Of a stretch of 64,000 nt of DNA, positions 1 through 11,433 are shown piece by piece. The stretch is from Boswellia sacra (lineage: Eukaryota > Streptophyta > Magnoliopsida > Sapindales > Burseraceae): NCBI GenBank assembly GCA_013180625.2, contig SNVD02013892.1:682001-746000 (forward strand). Reading direction: 5' to 3'. Position numbers and translations under genes: made by a program. The notes below the pieces were generated by a model. The model had not been told where the DNA came from. It was given only the letters and a program-made list of their open reading frames with translations, and did not search any database. The first letter of the stretch is position 1. The number at the start of each line of letters is the position of its first letter.

Positions 1-68
1 ATCAATAATGTAACTGCTTCCATTATTATTATTTTCTTCCCATCACCATCATAATTAGTCTTTGCAAA

Positions 69-101
<33 letters not shown>

Positions 102-1875
102 ATCAACAAGTAGATACAATAGTTTCATTATTAGTTCACCTATCCATTTCAATAATAAATCTTCCGACTCACATTATTAGTTGATGTCTGAAAGTTAGCC
201 CATACAGAGTGTATATAATGGTTCTTGCTCCTTGACCCACCATTTCTCCACAGGAACTGCGAATTGCAAATTTGCAATAGACTCAGAACATAAATAATGG
301 GGAAGAAAAAATTATGGCAATAATAAGAATAAAGCAGGCAGAAAGCTCACTTTGGCCAAGGCATCTAATTTGTCTGAATTATAGGATTTCTCATTTCTTG
401 AATTCCAAACCAAAGTAATCTGTACTTTACCTTTAAACATTATATAAACCAAGTAATGTCAATCGTAAGAACGTCGATTAAAGTTCAAAAATTCAAATTG
501 AACATTCTATAAGGCATAGGTAGTAACCATTTCTATATCTTTCTGAGGCAGGAAGGGATGTATTGTGTGTTGTCACAGCCATCTGCAAAAAAACCCATCA
601 TTTAATGAAATTCTAAATTGTCGTAATGATTAATGATAATAATTAATCAATGCATTCAACAGATTTAGTTGATTTTAGTCACATTAGTCACCTGAACATA
701 TCGTAAATCACCTGTCCGCTGATCCTCATCGTACGGATCAATATGCAACTCCTTAATTCCTAAAAATCACCCACAAAGCAACATAAACAACTGAACAACT
801 AAAAATTTAAATGGAAAATTTAAATAAAAAGCAATAAAAGGCGCTATTTGATTTGCTAAACAAAAAAGGTAAGGAAAAAAAGAGCAAAACGAACAAATTT
901 TTCCTCTGTTATTATTTTTTTAAAGTAATTTTCTAGAAGCAATCACTTAACAAAACCAAAACTTTTTCTTTCAAAATAAAAACCTATCTCAAGTATTTTA
1001 GTTATATTTTGACAGATTTCATTCTTTATCAAAGAATTTGAAAAAAACAAAAAAAATTAGCAATAGCTTTGAAAAAAATAGAAACTTAAAAATCAAACGA
1101 AATGGCGCCGAGTTAATATTCCAAAGAAATTATTAGAAAACAAAAAACCTTGTCGTAAGAGCTCAACAGCAGCATTAATACGAGGATGATGAGCTGCAAA
1201 AAAATTAAGATCCACAATTAATCTAATTAAAAAATTAACATATAAAAAAATGTATTATAATCCTAATCTCAAATCACAGAATATAAACCTCTACAGTCGG
1301 GAATGTCCACTACATTGTGAGTCCCTTCCTGATAGAGCCCAATCAGAGGCCTCATCGACGACCCACGAACCGCCAACTTGGCTCGACACCTCCATCCGTA
1401 CTATTAGCAATTAAAAACCTGAATTTAAATAAATATTTGACAAAAACAATAACTAAATTAAGAAATGGAAAGATTTACATAATTACCAATCTGCAGCTAT
1501 CGAAGGTAAAATCAGAGACACCGAGACTCTTGAAGAAATGAGTAGCCTCGTCGACGATGGCCGGACTGTGGAGGTTGAACTCGTGCGTGCAACCGGAGCA
1601 ACTGAAATATTTTCAAACAGGCAAATTGCATTAGCGTTATCTTAGATGGAGCAAGAAATTAAAAAGTTTATGTTAGGGGGAGGGAGGGGTGCGTACGATT
1701 GGAAGTGAGGGCACTGAAGGGCACAAGTTAGAGAGGGGACGGCAGTTGCCGGAGCAGGAAGGTTTAGAGGGAGAGAAGGAGAGGGAGGTGGTTGAGGAGT
1801 GCGCACAGCGTCAGTGGACACAAGGCAGGAGATGAGTGGGGAGGGAAGGCGGGAGGAGAGGAGGCACGGTGGCAT
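1..1875 (-). CDS. TrmA/RumA-type RNA (uracil-5-)-methyltransferase, 5' part (gene continues beyond left edge)
   Basis: Eight coding exons on the minus strand, in order 1875-1697, 1601-1487, 1400-1289, 1193-1149, 759-692, 582-528, 430-351 and 256-173, all with GT-AG junctions and continuous phase. The remaining exons, expected to hold the SAM-binding domain, lie left of base 1. Family: SAM-dependent methyltransferases that make 5-methyluridine in RNA. The readable part has a Pro/Ser-rich N-terminus of about 50 residues, possibly an organelle transit peptide (inference). It then has Cys55-x5-Cys61-x2-Cys64 and a later Cys134 in VVDIPDC, matching the four-Cys iron-sulphur motif of RumA. Conserved blocks include YGWRCRAKLAVRG, RTGDLRYVQMAV and HSVWANFQTSTNN, as I recall from plant homologues. 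The start at 1875 is the first Met in the frame that reads into CPHFQS. Missing C-terminus is a window effect, not a truncation. Confidence 0.85.
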
Positions 1876-2012
1876 CTGTGAAGTCGGCAGTAAGCACGGT
1901 GGAGGTCGAGCTGATGTTGCAAGTGCTCTGTGGCGGGAATGGATAAAGTCTCATAAATATCGAAAAAGGTTTCACCCGGTCGGGTCCAATTATGACAATT
2001 ATTAAAAAACAA

Positions 2013-2796
2013 AAATATATACTGTAATCGTATCGTAAATATGTAAATATATTGCTGTAGGTATAATAATAATAATAATGCTGATGAGTTGATATTTAAA
2101 GGTTCTCGTTAGCCTATGCTGAAAGCTTATTTTGTCTTAAAAAAAAATGTGACGTTAAAAAATGAATAGATGAATTTAACAAATTAATTTAATAATTATC
2201 AACGAATGATATTACATTGAATAAACGATATTGTATTAATTTTATATATAAATTATGTAAGCATAGTTTTATTTAAAAAGATATTATAATTACGTGTCAT
2301 TCATACATGTAAATAATATTTTTATGACTTATTTTTTAAATTTTCTAATAACTGTAAAAATTTGAGATGGTTATGCTTTTATTAAAAAAAGAAGGAAAAA
2401 AAAGAAAAAAAGTATTCGCCTTACTTAACCATGTTGTACGTGTCTAAAGTTTTTTTCTTAGGAGAAAATCGAAAAAATAATTATTTAAAAAACTCAAGAA
2501 TTTTGCTTCTGTAGATATAAATTAATATGATAACTAATTTGTATTTTGTCCAATATATTATTAGAAAATGAAATTTAAATGTAAGCTGATATACGTTATA
2601 AAAATGTAATAACAAATTTTATTTTTGAAGGTTTTTTTTATATAAATAAAAAGCAATGAAAAAATAAGACACCGTGTCTATGATAGGATAATAACTATGT
2701 AATATATCATAATAAAGTTTATAAATATCGTCAAGATGATTACATTGCTTTGAAGGAGCACTTATTCAATTTGAAACATGCAATTTTGGTTCACAT
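2013..2796. other. AT-rich intergenic spacer
   Basis: Very AT-rich sequence between the methyltransferase 5' end and the 3' end of the first receptor-like protein. No open frame of note, no TIR pair and no repeat beyond a short AAT microsatellite near 2066. It should contain the methyltransferase promoter on its left and the receptor 3' UTR on its right. Confidence 0.5.
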
Positions 2797-5787
2797 CTAT
2801 GCACTACGTGCCAACTGTCGTCGAAGCCGAGAAGCATTCAATGAGATAACAGCAAGAAGCCAATCCTTCTTCTCATCAACAAAATGAAAATAAGCATGTC
2901 TCCATGACTTCTTGAAGATCAAACTTCCAATAACTCCCCAAAACCCCACGATGAAACCAATTGCCATGCTCGTGAAGAACCATAACTTGTCAAACTCGAC
3001 ACCACCCTCTCCATCCTCGTCAGGAGACTGATCAGATGATCCATGATCATTTCCAGGGCACTCTGTCTGAAGCGGACGCCCACAAAGTGCTGGGTTGCCC
3101 TCATAAATAGAGGGATCAATGAGGGTCTGGAACTGGTTGGTTGATGGTATTTCCCCGGACAAGTTATTGTATGACAGATTCAAGTGGCTCAAGAATGTTA
3201 GGGAAGCCATGCCTGGTGGAATAGAGCCAGAAAGCTTGTTTCTTGAGAGGTCAAGTGTTTCTAACCATTCCAAGTTCCCAATCTGCATTGGTATTCTTCC
3301 TGTCAAATGATTCTGGGATAAGTTCAAGGTGCCCAAATGAACAAGGCTTGCAAACCCAACTGGCAATTCTCCTGAAAGATTATTGTTCGACAGGTCTATA
3401 CTGTTAACAAGGTAAAGAGTGGAGATATATACGAACTCTCTTCCTTTTGTCACAACTTGCAAACTTCCCTCGTATCGCTCTGAATCTGGAGGTTCCACTT
3501 TCATGCCACTCAAGTTCCCTACACAATGAGGAATGGGTCCAGATAGACTATTGTGTGATAGGTCCAAAATGTGAAGTGCAGAAAGGCTGCATAACTTATA
3601 AGGAATGTTTCCACTGAAGAAGTTGGAACGCAAACGTAAAATTGACAAAGATGGCATGCTTTCTCCAATCCAAGCTGGAAGGTTTCCAAAGAATTTGTTG
3701 CCACCAAGATCAAGACTATCCAAGGCAGTACATTTTTGTAGGGACGGAGGGAGTTCGCCAGAAAGATTATTGTTGCTGAGTGTCAAGAATCTAACTGAAC
3801 TAAGAGAACCTATTGATTTCGGGATTGGACCAGAAAGACTATTGTTTGACATATCTAGAAGATACAAGAAAGGTTTATTATTCCAGAACTCTGGAATTTT
3901 ACCAGACAAGTTGTTATTTGAGATATCAAAGTTTGCCAATTCATTTAGGTTTCCTATGGACAGGGGGATGCTACCATTAAGATAGTTTCCAGATAGCTCT
4001 AAATCCATCAGGAAGGGCATGGCTTGGCCAATGTCACGAGGAATTGGTCCAGAGAACATATTATCCACCAAATAGAGCTTTGTAACGTTTGAAGACCAAA
4101 GTGGGAGAGGACCCTCAAAGCGGTTCGAAGTCAAATCGATAGTGGTTTCGGAGAGGAAATCTAAGAAGTTTGGCACTCTTCCGCTTATATCATTAAAAGA
4201 AATATCTAGCTCATTTAGTTTCAGATCCAACTGCCAAAACCAGTCTGGTATGGTGTCTGAAATCCTACAATTGCTGCATACCAAAGTCATCAGCTCATTT
4301 TGATTTCTGAGCCATGTTGGAAATTTAGGACCCAATTGGCATGATCTAATCTTGATGTATGTGAGTTTAAAAGGAGGAATCCAATCAGAACTGAAGTTGA
4401 AAACCAAGGAAATGTTTGAATACAGTGAATACAACTTCAGCTCCTTCAGATTTGAGAGGTTTACAAAATGAACCTCAGATATGACACCTTCCCATATGTT
4501 CTCTGAGAAATCTAATGATACCAGTTTAGAGAGTTGTCCGAGACCTTCTGGAAAGATCCCATTCATTTGGTTATTGGATAGGTAAAATTCCTCCAAACGT
4601 GATAAGTTTCCAATTGATGGAGGAATTGAACCTCGAAATGAGTTCATCCAAAGATAAAGATATCTCAAGTTCTCAAGATATCCTAGAGAAATGGGAAGAT
4701 TACCACTTAGTTCATTGTTTCCCAAGTCAAGTCTCTCTAAGCTTCTATTACTGCATTTAGATAAAGTATTGATGAAATCACTTATCTCGCCATTGATGCT
4801 GTTGCCAGAGAGCTTCAGAGTCACCAAATTGCATAGCTTTCCCAAATTTCTAGATAACTGCCCTGTGATGTATGCATTTTCGGACAAATCAAGCTGTTGG
4901 AGAGAATTCGATCTTGCAAATTCATCTGGAAGTTCACCTTGGAGATTGTTGGAGTTTAGATCAAGACTTGCAACGCTCGTAATGTTGAACAACCAGTGAG
5001 GTATTGTGGAGTTGAAACCGTTGTTGGAAAGGTCAAGCACTACGAGGGATGTAAAATTTATAGATGGAAGACTGACAGGAAGATTCTGAAGTCCACAATT
5101 GGATAAGCGCAGCTCCTCTAGAGATTGTAGCATGTTCACAATATCAAGCCAATATGCTGTTGCCTTGCTAAGAACTACACCTCCCAAATTAAGGTACTTC
5201 AAGGAAGAAAGACCAGAAAGCCATCTAAGATCACTTTCAGTTGATTGATCAAGAAAATTATTTAGATCAAGATAAAGCAAGCTTGAGAGGTTTCCTAGAC
5301 TTTGAGGTATTTTACCACCAAAAGATGCACCGGAGAGATTGAGATATCTCAGCTTCTGTAGTGATCCAAAGATGTCTGGAATTGGGAGACCTCCAAAGTT
5401 ATTCATGCTCAGGTCGAAGTAATCCAAGTCTTTCAAATAAAGCAAAGAAGGACTTATCTCACCACCCAAGTCTCGAGGGTTGCTGAGTGTCTCATCACCC
5501 AAGTCTCGGTGCGTGTTGCGGAGTTTAAGCTTTGCAACACTTCCGGTTCTGTTGTTGCAGCTTACTCCTCTCCATCTGCAGCAATCTTCCCCAACCCAAG
5601 AGGAGAGCCGACCCGAAGGGTCTGTAAGGCCTTCTTTGAACTGGAGAAGCGCTTTTCTCTCAACATCTTTGCAGACTACTCGACGGTCACCATGCGAGAA
5701 GCCTAGTTTAATAGTGTCTAGGTACAAAACTCCTGATAATATAAGCAGCAAAGAAAGAAGTTCCATGGAAGCACCACTGCAACGCAT
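2797..5787 (-). CDS. LRR receptor-like protein (RLP, Cf/EIX type), 996 aa
   Basis: Single-exon cell-surface receptor without a kinase domain. Such RLPs sense extracellular ligands, often in immunity, and signal with SOBIR1/BAK1-type kinases (family knowledge). Visible parts: signal peptide about 1-31; LRRNT cap from Cys39 with the paired Cys69-Cys70 in GEDCCRW; a long run of plant extracellular LRRs (LxxLxLSxNxLSGxIP) over about 90-860, with an island-like break around [13 protein letters not shown]; an acidic juxtamembrane stretch (SPDEDGEGG); a transmembrane helix about 935-958 rich in G/F; and a 38-residue basic cytoplasmic tail starting KKSWRHAY. Many NxS/T sequons. Length is normal for the class and no break is seen. 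A TATATAT motif lies near 5839-5845, about 52 bp upstream of the ATG on the minus strand. It is the divergent partner of the RLP at 8446. The ligand cannot be deduced. Confidence 0.93.
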   Translation of the reverse strand: MRCSGASMELLSLLLILSGVLYLDTIKLGFSHGDRRVVCKDVERKALLQFKEGLTDPSGRLSSWVGEDCCRWRGVSCNNRTGSVAKLKLRNTHRDLGDETLSNPRDLGGEISPSLLYLKDLDYFDLSMNNFGGLPIPDIFGSLQKLRYLNLSGASFGGKIPQSLGNLSSLLYLDLNNFLDQSTESDLRWLSGLSSLKYLNLGGVVLSKATAYWLDIVNMLQSLEELRLSNCGLQNLPVSLPSINFTSLVVLDLSNNGFNSTIPHWLFNITSVASLDLNSNNLQGELPDEFARSNSLQQLDLSENAYITGQLSRNLGKLCNLVTLKLSGNSINGEISDFINTLSKCSNRSLERLDLGNNELSGNLPISLGYLENLRYLYLWMNSFRGSIPPSIGNLSRLEEFYLSNNQMNGIFPEGLGQLSKLVSLDFSENIWEGVISEVHFVNLSNLKELKLYSLYSNISLVFNFSSDWIPPFKLTYIKIRSCQLGPKFPTWLRNQNELMTLVCSNCRISDTIPDWFWQLDLKLNELDISFNDISGRVPNFLDFLSETTIDLTSNRFEGPLPLWSSNVTKLYLVDNMFSGPIPRDIGQAMPFLMDLELSGNYLNGSIPLSIGNLNELANFDISNNNLSGKIPEFWNNKPFLYLLDMSNNSLSGPIPKSIGSLSSVRFLTLSNNNLSGELPPSLQKCTALDSLDLGGNKFFGNLPAWIGESMPSLSILRLRSNFFSGNIPYKLCSLSALHILDLSHNSLSGPIPHCVGNLSGMKVEPPDSERYEGSLQVVTKGREFVYISTLYLVNSIDLSNNNLSGELPVGFASLVHLGTLNLSQNHLTGRIPMQIGNLEWLETLDLSRNKLSGSIPPGMASLTFLSHLNLSYNNLSGEIPSTNQFQTLIDPSIYEGNPALCGRPLQTECPGNDHGSSDQSPDEDGEGGVEFDKLWFFTSMAIGFIVGFWGVIGSLIFKKSWRHAYFHFVDEKKDWLLAVISLNASRLRRQLARSA

Positions 5788-6357
5788 GTCTCTCTACAAC
5801 CCAAGACGATAATATATCGTTGCAGCTTTACGGAAATGATATATAGCTCATGCTACTTTATGTAAAATTGAATCATTTGAATTCTTGTTTGGGGTGGTAC
5901 ATAGTTGTGATTTGTTCGATCTTAACATGATCAGATGCTGAATAGGCAGCTGTGATTGTGGAAATTTATCAACTATTCAGTCTATTCTGCGTGGAAAAAA
6001 TGCCGTGTTTTTCCCACCAAGTCCTTGAAAGTAAAGCATTAAAAGGTTTGAATATAATTTTGAAACATATTCCGTACAAAAATCATAATCTTGATAATTA
6101 AAGTGTAAATTGTTTACATACTATATTGTGAACTCCACGAATGTGTGCCTTTCACTCTTGAACTGAAGTTTATTATCTATTAGAAGTCTCCGTACGATTT
6201 TAAATTATAGGGTAAAGACCCTGATTATTATCGTTATCAATTAATTAACATCCTAACCTTTTTGAATATATAAAACTTATTATACAATCATGTGCCTAAG
6301 ACTTCTAATTTTAGATTTTAGGACAAAGTGTTGGACCTGTCTTTTCTTTTCCGTTTC

Positions 6358-6453
6358 TGAATTGATGTGATCAGCTAGCGAACGTATTCAAAACCCTCTT
6401 TTTTTCCCAGTTCCGAATTGATGTGATCAGCTAGCTAACGTATTCAAAACACT
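6358..6453. repeat. Short direct duplication, about 45-bp unit
   Basis: The phrase beginning GAATTGATGTGATCAGCTAG and running on to TATTCAAAAC occurs twice in direct orientation, at about 6359 and 6415, separated by a T/C-rich stretch. This looks like a local tandem duplication in the receptor promoter region. Confidence 0.8.
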
Positions 6454-6791
6454 GGAAGAAACTAGCAAAGTCAATGGCCATTAATTTCAACCATGGAGAT
6501 AGATGTTTGTCATCGGACTTATTAGTGGTTGGAGCTCAAGCGCTAATATCATAAATTTAGAAAACATAAGTTAAAAGATCACCAATTTTCAGTGATTATA
6601 TATGACATATGTTTATTGATAATTTTTGATAATTAAGGTATGATTATGGTTTGCGTATCCATTTAGCATCACTAGAAGTCTTATTCTGAATTTAATTATT
6701 AATTGTCCTCGACGTTAAATATGGACCACACCCTAACTCTATGTTTGTGTTAGAATATGAAAAAAATAATAATATTATTCTTATCAACTAT

Positions 6792-6980
6792 CTATATAAA
6801 CTTACTCATATATACAAATTGATATCTCATAATTTGATTAAAATGATGAGTTTTAAATTTTAATTATATTAATTAATTTAAATGATGTATATAAACTTAC
6901 TTATATATATACAAACTGATATCGCATGATTTGATTAAAATGATAAATTTTAAATTTTAATTATATTAATTAATTTAGAT
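6792..6980. repeat. Tandem duplication, two copies of an approximately 95-bp AT-rich unit
   Basis: Two adjacent near-identical copies, each starting near TATATAAACTTACT and ending ATTATATTAATTAATTTA[A/G]ATGA. They differ at a handful of positions, such as TCTCATAA versus CGCATGA. The array lies in the spacer between the divergent RLP genes. Confidence 0.85.
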
Positions 6981-8386
6981 GACATGACTGTCATTCAATA
7001 ATATCATATCACCACTAAAAAAATGAGAGAGAGAATATATTCCTTTAATACAGTGAACCACTTTTAGATTGGAAGGATTAAAAACTATGTTAAGTCTACG
7101 CTTTAGATGATCAGAAAGCATTAACGAAGGGTCAAAGTCTCCCACCTAGCATAGATTATGGCGTTATAAAAATCTTATTATTACGTCACATTGACAATAA
7201 TGCATTGAAACGAATTTCAATTTGGATTTTACAAAAATGTTAAGGATATGCCCAAATCAAATCTAAATTACACAATTGTCAAAGTCATTCCATCGTTTAA
7301 GTATTGACACGAATATTAAATGAGTCGTATTATTATTACCCTAAATTTCATTAATTTATACCCTGATAGGACATAAATATGACTTGTAAACACGAATTCT
7401 CACCCCTAATAACAACCATGAGTGTGGGCAATTTCATTAATCTGTATTGAAATTTCACCGCGATGTAGAGAATTCAATGTAAAACACTTGAGATGATAAA
7501 TGACTGTTTTTAATTATTAATTTCTCAATTATGCCTTCCTGGAAGATAGAGGACGGATCCAAAGCCTCTTTCCAAACTAAACGCCATTGGTCGGAGTGTG
7601 GGCAAAAGACTAAAAACAAAACTCACTGACCCTTGGTCAATTTTTTTAAGGGGATCGATCAATAAGACAAGTCATGGACTTCTAGTCAACGTAATCGGTG
7701 TATAATATTGTTCTACAATGGGGACCACTAAATCAGCCGGCTTATCGGACTTTCTATTAATTTGCTTTATCGATGGAGACTAGATATGGCAATCCATTAT
7801 ATCATATACCCACTATCAACGGAGAGCGAAAACTCTTGTGCTAATTGCCTAATCTGTGTGAAATTATTATGGGCGGCTAAATCAAGCATACAAGTGTGAC
7901 CAACTAGAATGTCGGCTACCTTTTCACGGATTACATTTCTTTATTTCTGATGCAGTAGGCATAGCATACCAAAAGTCTAAATTGATAGCATGTAGAGACC
8001 TCCTATATATAAGCTGCAATACAGATCTTAGTAGACCGGATGTGAGACTTTTGTTTCTGTTTCATTTTCTTGATAGTGTCGTTGATTGTATACAAGGGAC
8101 GTAGATCAATCTCTTGTTGAAAAGGAGTTCGTGTACAGTTACAGATTTGCTATATATACATTTAGAATACTTGATCATTGTTATTATATGCATTAAGTAA
8201 TATTGCTAAATTCTCTAGAAGACTTTAATCAGGGCATCAATGGAGTATCTTTGCGCAGACTATTAACCAGTCGTAGAATAAGGAAGACTCGTCACATTTT
8301 CCAGCACAAGTTGAGGGCAATAAATTTCCCCAAAAAAAAAACAATAAAATACGGACGAGATACTGACCCACTAACTAGCATTAACC

Positions 8387-8394
8387 TATAAATA
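8387..8394 (+). promoter_or_regulatory. TATA box of the downstream receptor-like protein
   Basis: TATAAATA, 52 bp before the ATG at 8446, at the spacing expected for a TATA box plus a short 5' UTR. Confidence 0.6.
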
Positions 8395-8445
8395 TACTGC
8401 TCCCTCCTTGTTTCAATTCAATGAATTCCAGCTTACACAATAATC

Positions 8446-11433
8446 ATGGCAAGCGCCAAAGCCTCTATCCAATTTCTTTTAATTGTTGCTATACTGTCCT
8501 CTGGGTTACTCTGTCTTCAAACTGTTAGACTTGGTTCCTGTACTGGCGTTCAAAATGTTCCTTGCATGGAACTTGAGAGAAAAGCTCTTCTCAACTTCAA
8601 AGGAAGTCTCATAGATACTTCACTTCGTCTGTCTTCCTGGGTTGGCAAAGACTGCTGTAGATGGGATGGTGTGAAGTGTAGCAACGAGAATGGACGTGTC
8701 ACTATGCTCAATCTTCGGAACGAGTACTTGAGCCCTGATGGTGATGGATCTGCATATGCGTTAGGGGGTGAGATAAGTTCTTCTTTGCTGGATTTGAAGC
8801 ATTTGACATACTTAGACCTGAGCATGAATAATTTTGGAGGGATAGCAATCCCAAAATTCCTTGGATCACTTAAAACATTGAGATATCTCAATCTTTCGGG
8901 TGCATCCTTTGGTGGAAATATTCCTTCAGCCCTAGGAAACCTTTCAAGCTTGCGATATCTTGATCTTAACAGTTACACTGTTGAATCAAATGAGAATGAG
9001 CTGAAGTGGTTATCCGATCTTTCTTCTTTGAGACACCTAAATTTGGGAGGCATTGATCTTAGCAAGGCTAAAAGTTATTGGCTTCAAGCTCTGAACATGC
9101 TTCCATCACTTTCAGAATTGCACCTATCAGCTTGTGGACTTACCACTCTTCCACTGTCTCTTCCAATCGTGAATCTTACATCTCTTTCAGTACTTGATCT
9201 CTCCAATAATGGATTCGACACCTCAATACCTCCCTGGCTTTTCAACTTGAGTGCTCTTGTTTATGTTGATCTCAGCTCTAACCAGTTGGAGGGTGGAGTT
9301 CCTGGTGAGTTTGCGGACTTAAATTATATTCAACACATTGATTTGTCTGAGAATTCATTTATCAGTGGCAAGTTAACAAAAAAACTAGGTAAGCTCTGCA
9401 ATTTGCGTGTGCTTGATCTGTCTTTCAACAAAATTAGTGGTGAGATGAAAGAATTCACTGATGCTCTGTCAAAATGCACTAACTATAGCTTAGAGTATTT
9501 ACATTTGGGGTACAATGACCTGGGTGGGTTTATTCCAGAATCATTAGGACAATTGAGGAACTTGAAATATCTGCTACTCCATAAAAACCCATTTTCAGGT
9601 TCAATTCCAGAATCCATTGGAAATTTGTCATCCTTAAAAGAATTCTACCTGTCTGAAAATGGGATGAAAGGACCCATTCCAGAAAGTCTAGGGCAACTCT
9701 CATCATTGGTTATATTGGATATAAAAGGTAATCAATGGGAGGGTGTCATAACAGAAGCTCATTTTTCTAATCTGACAAACCTGAAGGAGTTGTCAATTGT
9801 TCAGACATTTAGTAACATCACCTTAGTTTTGAATGTGAGTTCTGAGTGGATTCCTCCTTTCAAACTCAGATACCTCAACCTCAAATCATGTCAAGTAGGT
9901 CCGAAATTTCCTTTGTGGCTTAGAAATCAAAACGAACTGACAAATGTGGCTGTTTGGCATGCCAACATTTCAGACGTTGTTCCAAAGTGGTTTTGGAAGT
10001 TAGATTTGTTGCTGGATGTGTTGGACTTTAGCTATAATCAGTTGAGCGGTACAGTGCCAAACACAATAAGATTCAATCCTGACGCTATAGTTTTCTTGAA
10101 CTATAACCGCTTTACAGGCCCTTTGCCACTATTTTCATCAAATGTAAGTTCTTACCATTTGGATAATAACTTTTTTTCTGGACCAATTCCTGAAGACTTC
10201 GGTGAAAAAATGCCCATGTTGGGAGATTTAGACATCTCCTTTAACTCCCTAAATGGTTCCATACCCTTGTCATTTGGGAAACTAAGTAATTTATTGACTC
10301 TTGTTCTCTCTAATAATCAGTTAACTGGAAAAATTCCGGATTTCTGGAATGACATACCGGCTCCATATGTTGTAGACATGTCAAACAACAGTTTAACTGG
10401 TGAGATACCCAATTCATTGGGTTCTATTTCACTTCAATTCTTAAAGCTGAGCAGTAACCAGTTATCTGGGGGAATCCCTTCTGCCTTGCAAAACTGCACA
10501 GAAATGAAAACTCTTGATCTTGGAGACAATAAGCTTTCAGGTAGAATTCCGGCATGGATAGGAGAAAAGTTGCCATCTCTGTTCATTTTAAGTCTACGAT
10601 CAAACTTGCTTTACGGAAATATTCCCTCACGGTTATGCAACCTCTCTTCTCTTCATATATTGGACCTTGCACACAATAACTTTTCAGGATCAATTCCCGC
10701 TTGTGTGGGGAATTTCAGCGGCATGACACTTGATCTTAAAGATATACGATATGAAGGGCAGTTGTTCGTAGCAACCAAAGGAAGTGAATTCCTCTATGGA
10801 ACTTATCTCTATCTTGTTAATAGCATTGACCTCTCTAACAATAAACTATCTGGGGAGGTGCCTGATATAAGAAATCTTTCAAGACTAGGCACCTTGAACT
10901 TGTCTATGAACCATTTGACAGGAAGAATACCAGAGAGCATTGGAAGCTTACAACAGTTGGAAACTCTAGACCTCTCCAGCAATCAACTTGCAGGCACAAT
11001 TCCACCTAGCTTGACTTCTTGCACGTTTTTGGCCCACTTGAATGTATCATACAATAATCTCTCTGGACCAATTCCATCAGCCAACCAATTCCAGACCCTA
11101 ATTGATCCATCCATTTATGAGGGCAATCCTGCACTTTGTGGATTTCCAGTATCCAACAAGTGCAACGAAGACAAGGAAACATCTGAGTCTCCCAATGGAG
11201 AAAGGAAAGACGATGAAGACGAAGACAAGGTGGAAAAGCTGTTGTTTTATAGCACCATAGCACTGGGATTTGTCGTTGGATTTTGGGGAGTTTGTGGATC
11301 ATTGATAATAAAGAAGTCCTGGAGGCTTGCCTACTTTAAATATGTGGATTACACGAAAGATAAGCTGATCTTGGCTGTCTCATTAAGATTAGCAAGCCTC
11401 TCGAGACCCAAGGAAATGGAAAGAAATCGCTGA
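8446..11433 (+). CDS. LRR receptor-like protein (RLP, Cf/EIX type), 995 aa
   Basis: Intact single-exon paralogue of the 2797-5787 gene on the other strand. Signal peptide about 1-30; LRRNT cap with Cys40 and Cys70-Cys71 in GKDCCRWDG; extracellular LRRs about 90-855 with an island-like break around QLFVATKGSEFLY; Asn-Pro-Ala-Leu-Cys-Gly C-cap; a strongly acidic linker (GERKDDEDEDK); TM helix about 932-955; and a 40-residue basic tail starting KKSWRLAYFKY. No kinase, so it probably needs a partner kinase such as SOBIR1 (family knowledge). The start is the first ATG after a well-placed TATA box. The two proteins share the same modules and nearly the same length but differ throughout the LRR solenoid, as expected for diverging recognition specificity (inference). 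Confidence 0.94.
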   Translation: MASAKASIQFLLIVAILSSGLLCLQTVRLGSCTGVQNVPCMELERKALLNFKGSLIDTSLRLSSWVGKDCCRWDGVKCSNENGRVTMLNLRNEYLSPDGDGSAYALGGEISSSLLDLKHLTYLDLSMNNFGGIAIPKFLGSLKTLRYLNLSGASFGGNIPSALGNLSSLRYLDLNSYTVESNENELKWLSDLSSLRHLNLGGIDLSKAKSYWLQALNMLPSLSELHLSACGLTTLPLSLPIVNLTSLSVLDLSNNGFDTSIPPWLFNLSALVYVDLSSNQLEGGVPGEFADLNYIQHIDLSENSFISGKLTKKLGKLCNLRVLDLSFNKISGEMKEFTDALSKCTNYSLEYLHLGYNDLGGFIPESLGQLRNLKYLLLHKNPFSGSIPESIGNLSSLKEFYLSENGMKGPIPESLGQLSSLVILDIKGNQWEGVITEAHFSNLTNLKELSIVQTFSNITLVLNVSSEWIPPFKLRYLNLKSCQVGPKFPLWLRNQNELTNVAVWHANISDVVPKWFWKLDLLLDVLDFSYNQLSGTVPNTIRFNPDAIVFLNYNRFTGPLPLFSSNVSSYHLDNNFFSGPIPEDFGEKMPMLGDLDISFNSLNGSIPLSFGKLSNLLTLVLSNNQLTGKIPDFWNDIPAPYVVDMSNNSLTGEIPNSLGSISLQFLKLSSNQLSGGIPSALQNCTEMKTLDLGDNKLSGRIPAWIGEKLPSLFILSLRSNLLYGNIPSRLCNLSSLHILDLAHNNFSGSIPACVGNFSGMTLDLKDIRYEGQLFVATKGSEFLYGTYLYLVNSIDLSNNKLSGEVPDIRNLSRLGTLNLSMNHLTGRIPESIGSLQQLETLDLSSNQLAGTIPPSLTSCTFLAHLNVSYNNLSGPIPSANQFQTLIDPSIYEGNPALCGFPVSNKCNEDKETSESPNGERKDDEDEDKVEKLLFYSTIALGFVVGFWGVCGSLIIKKSWRLAYFKYVDYTKDKLILAVSLRLASLSRPKEMERNR

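Larger units (their letters stand above)
5788..8445. promoter_or_regulatory. Shared divergent promoter region of two receptor-like proteins
   Basis: A 2.66 kb gene-free region between two oppositely transcribed RLP genes. It contains TATA motifs about 50 bp from each ATG, several W-box cores (TTGAC[C/T]) read on the minus strand as AGTCAA at 6469 and 7684 and GGTCAA at 7130 and 7635, and two local tandem duplications listed separately. W-boxes bind WRKY factors and are typical of defence-induced promoters (established). Their use here is an inference. A 62-codon open frame at 8203-8391 has no recognisable content and is ignored. Confidence 0.5.

Noticed and set aside
3119..5812. Several plus-strand frames of 60-126 codons across the first receptor gene
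   Set aside because: They are antisense shadows of the 996-codon LRR gene.
8203..8391. 62-codon plus-strand frame just before the second receptor gene
   Set aside because: Ends at the TATA box, has Lys-rich low-complexity content and no homologue that I recognise; more likely promoter DNA.
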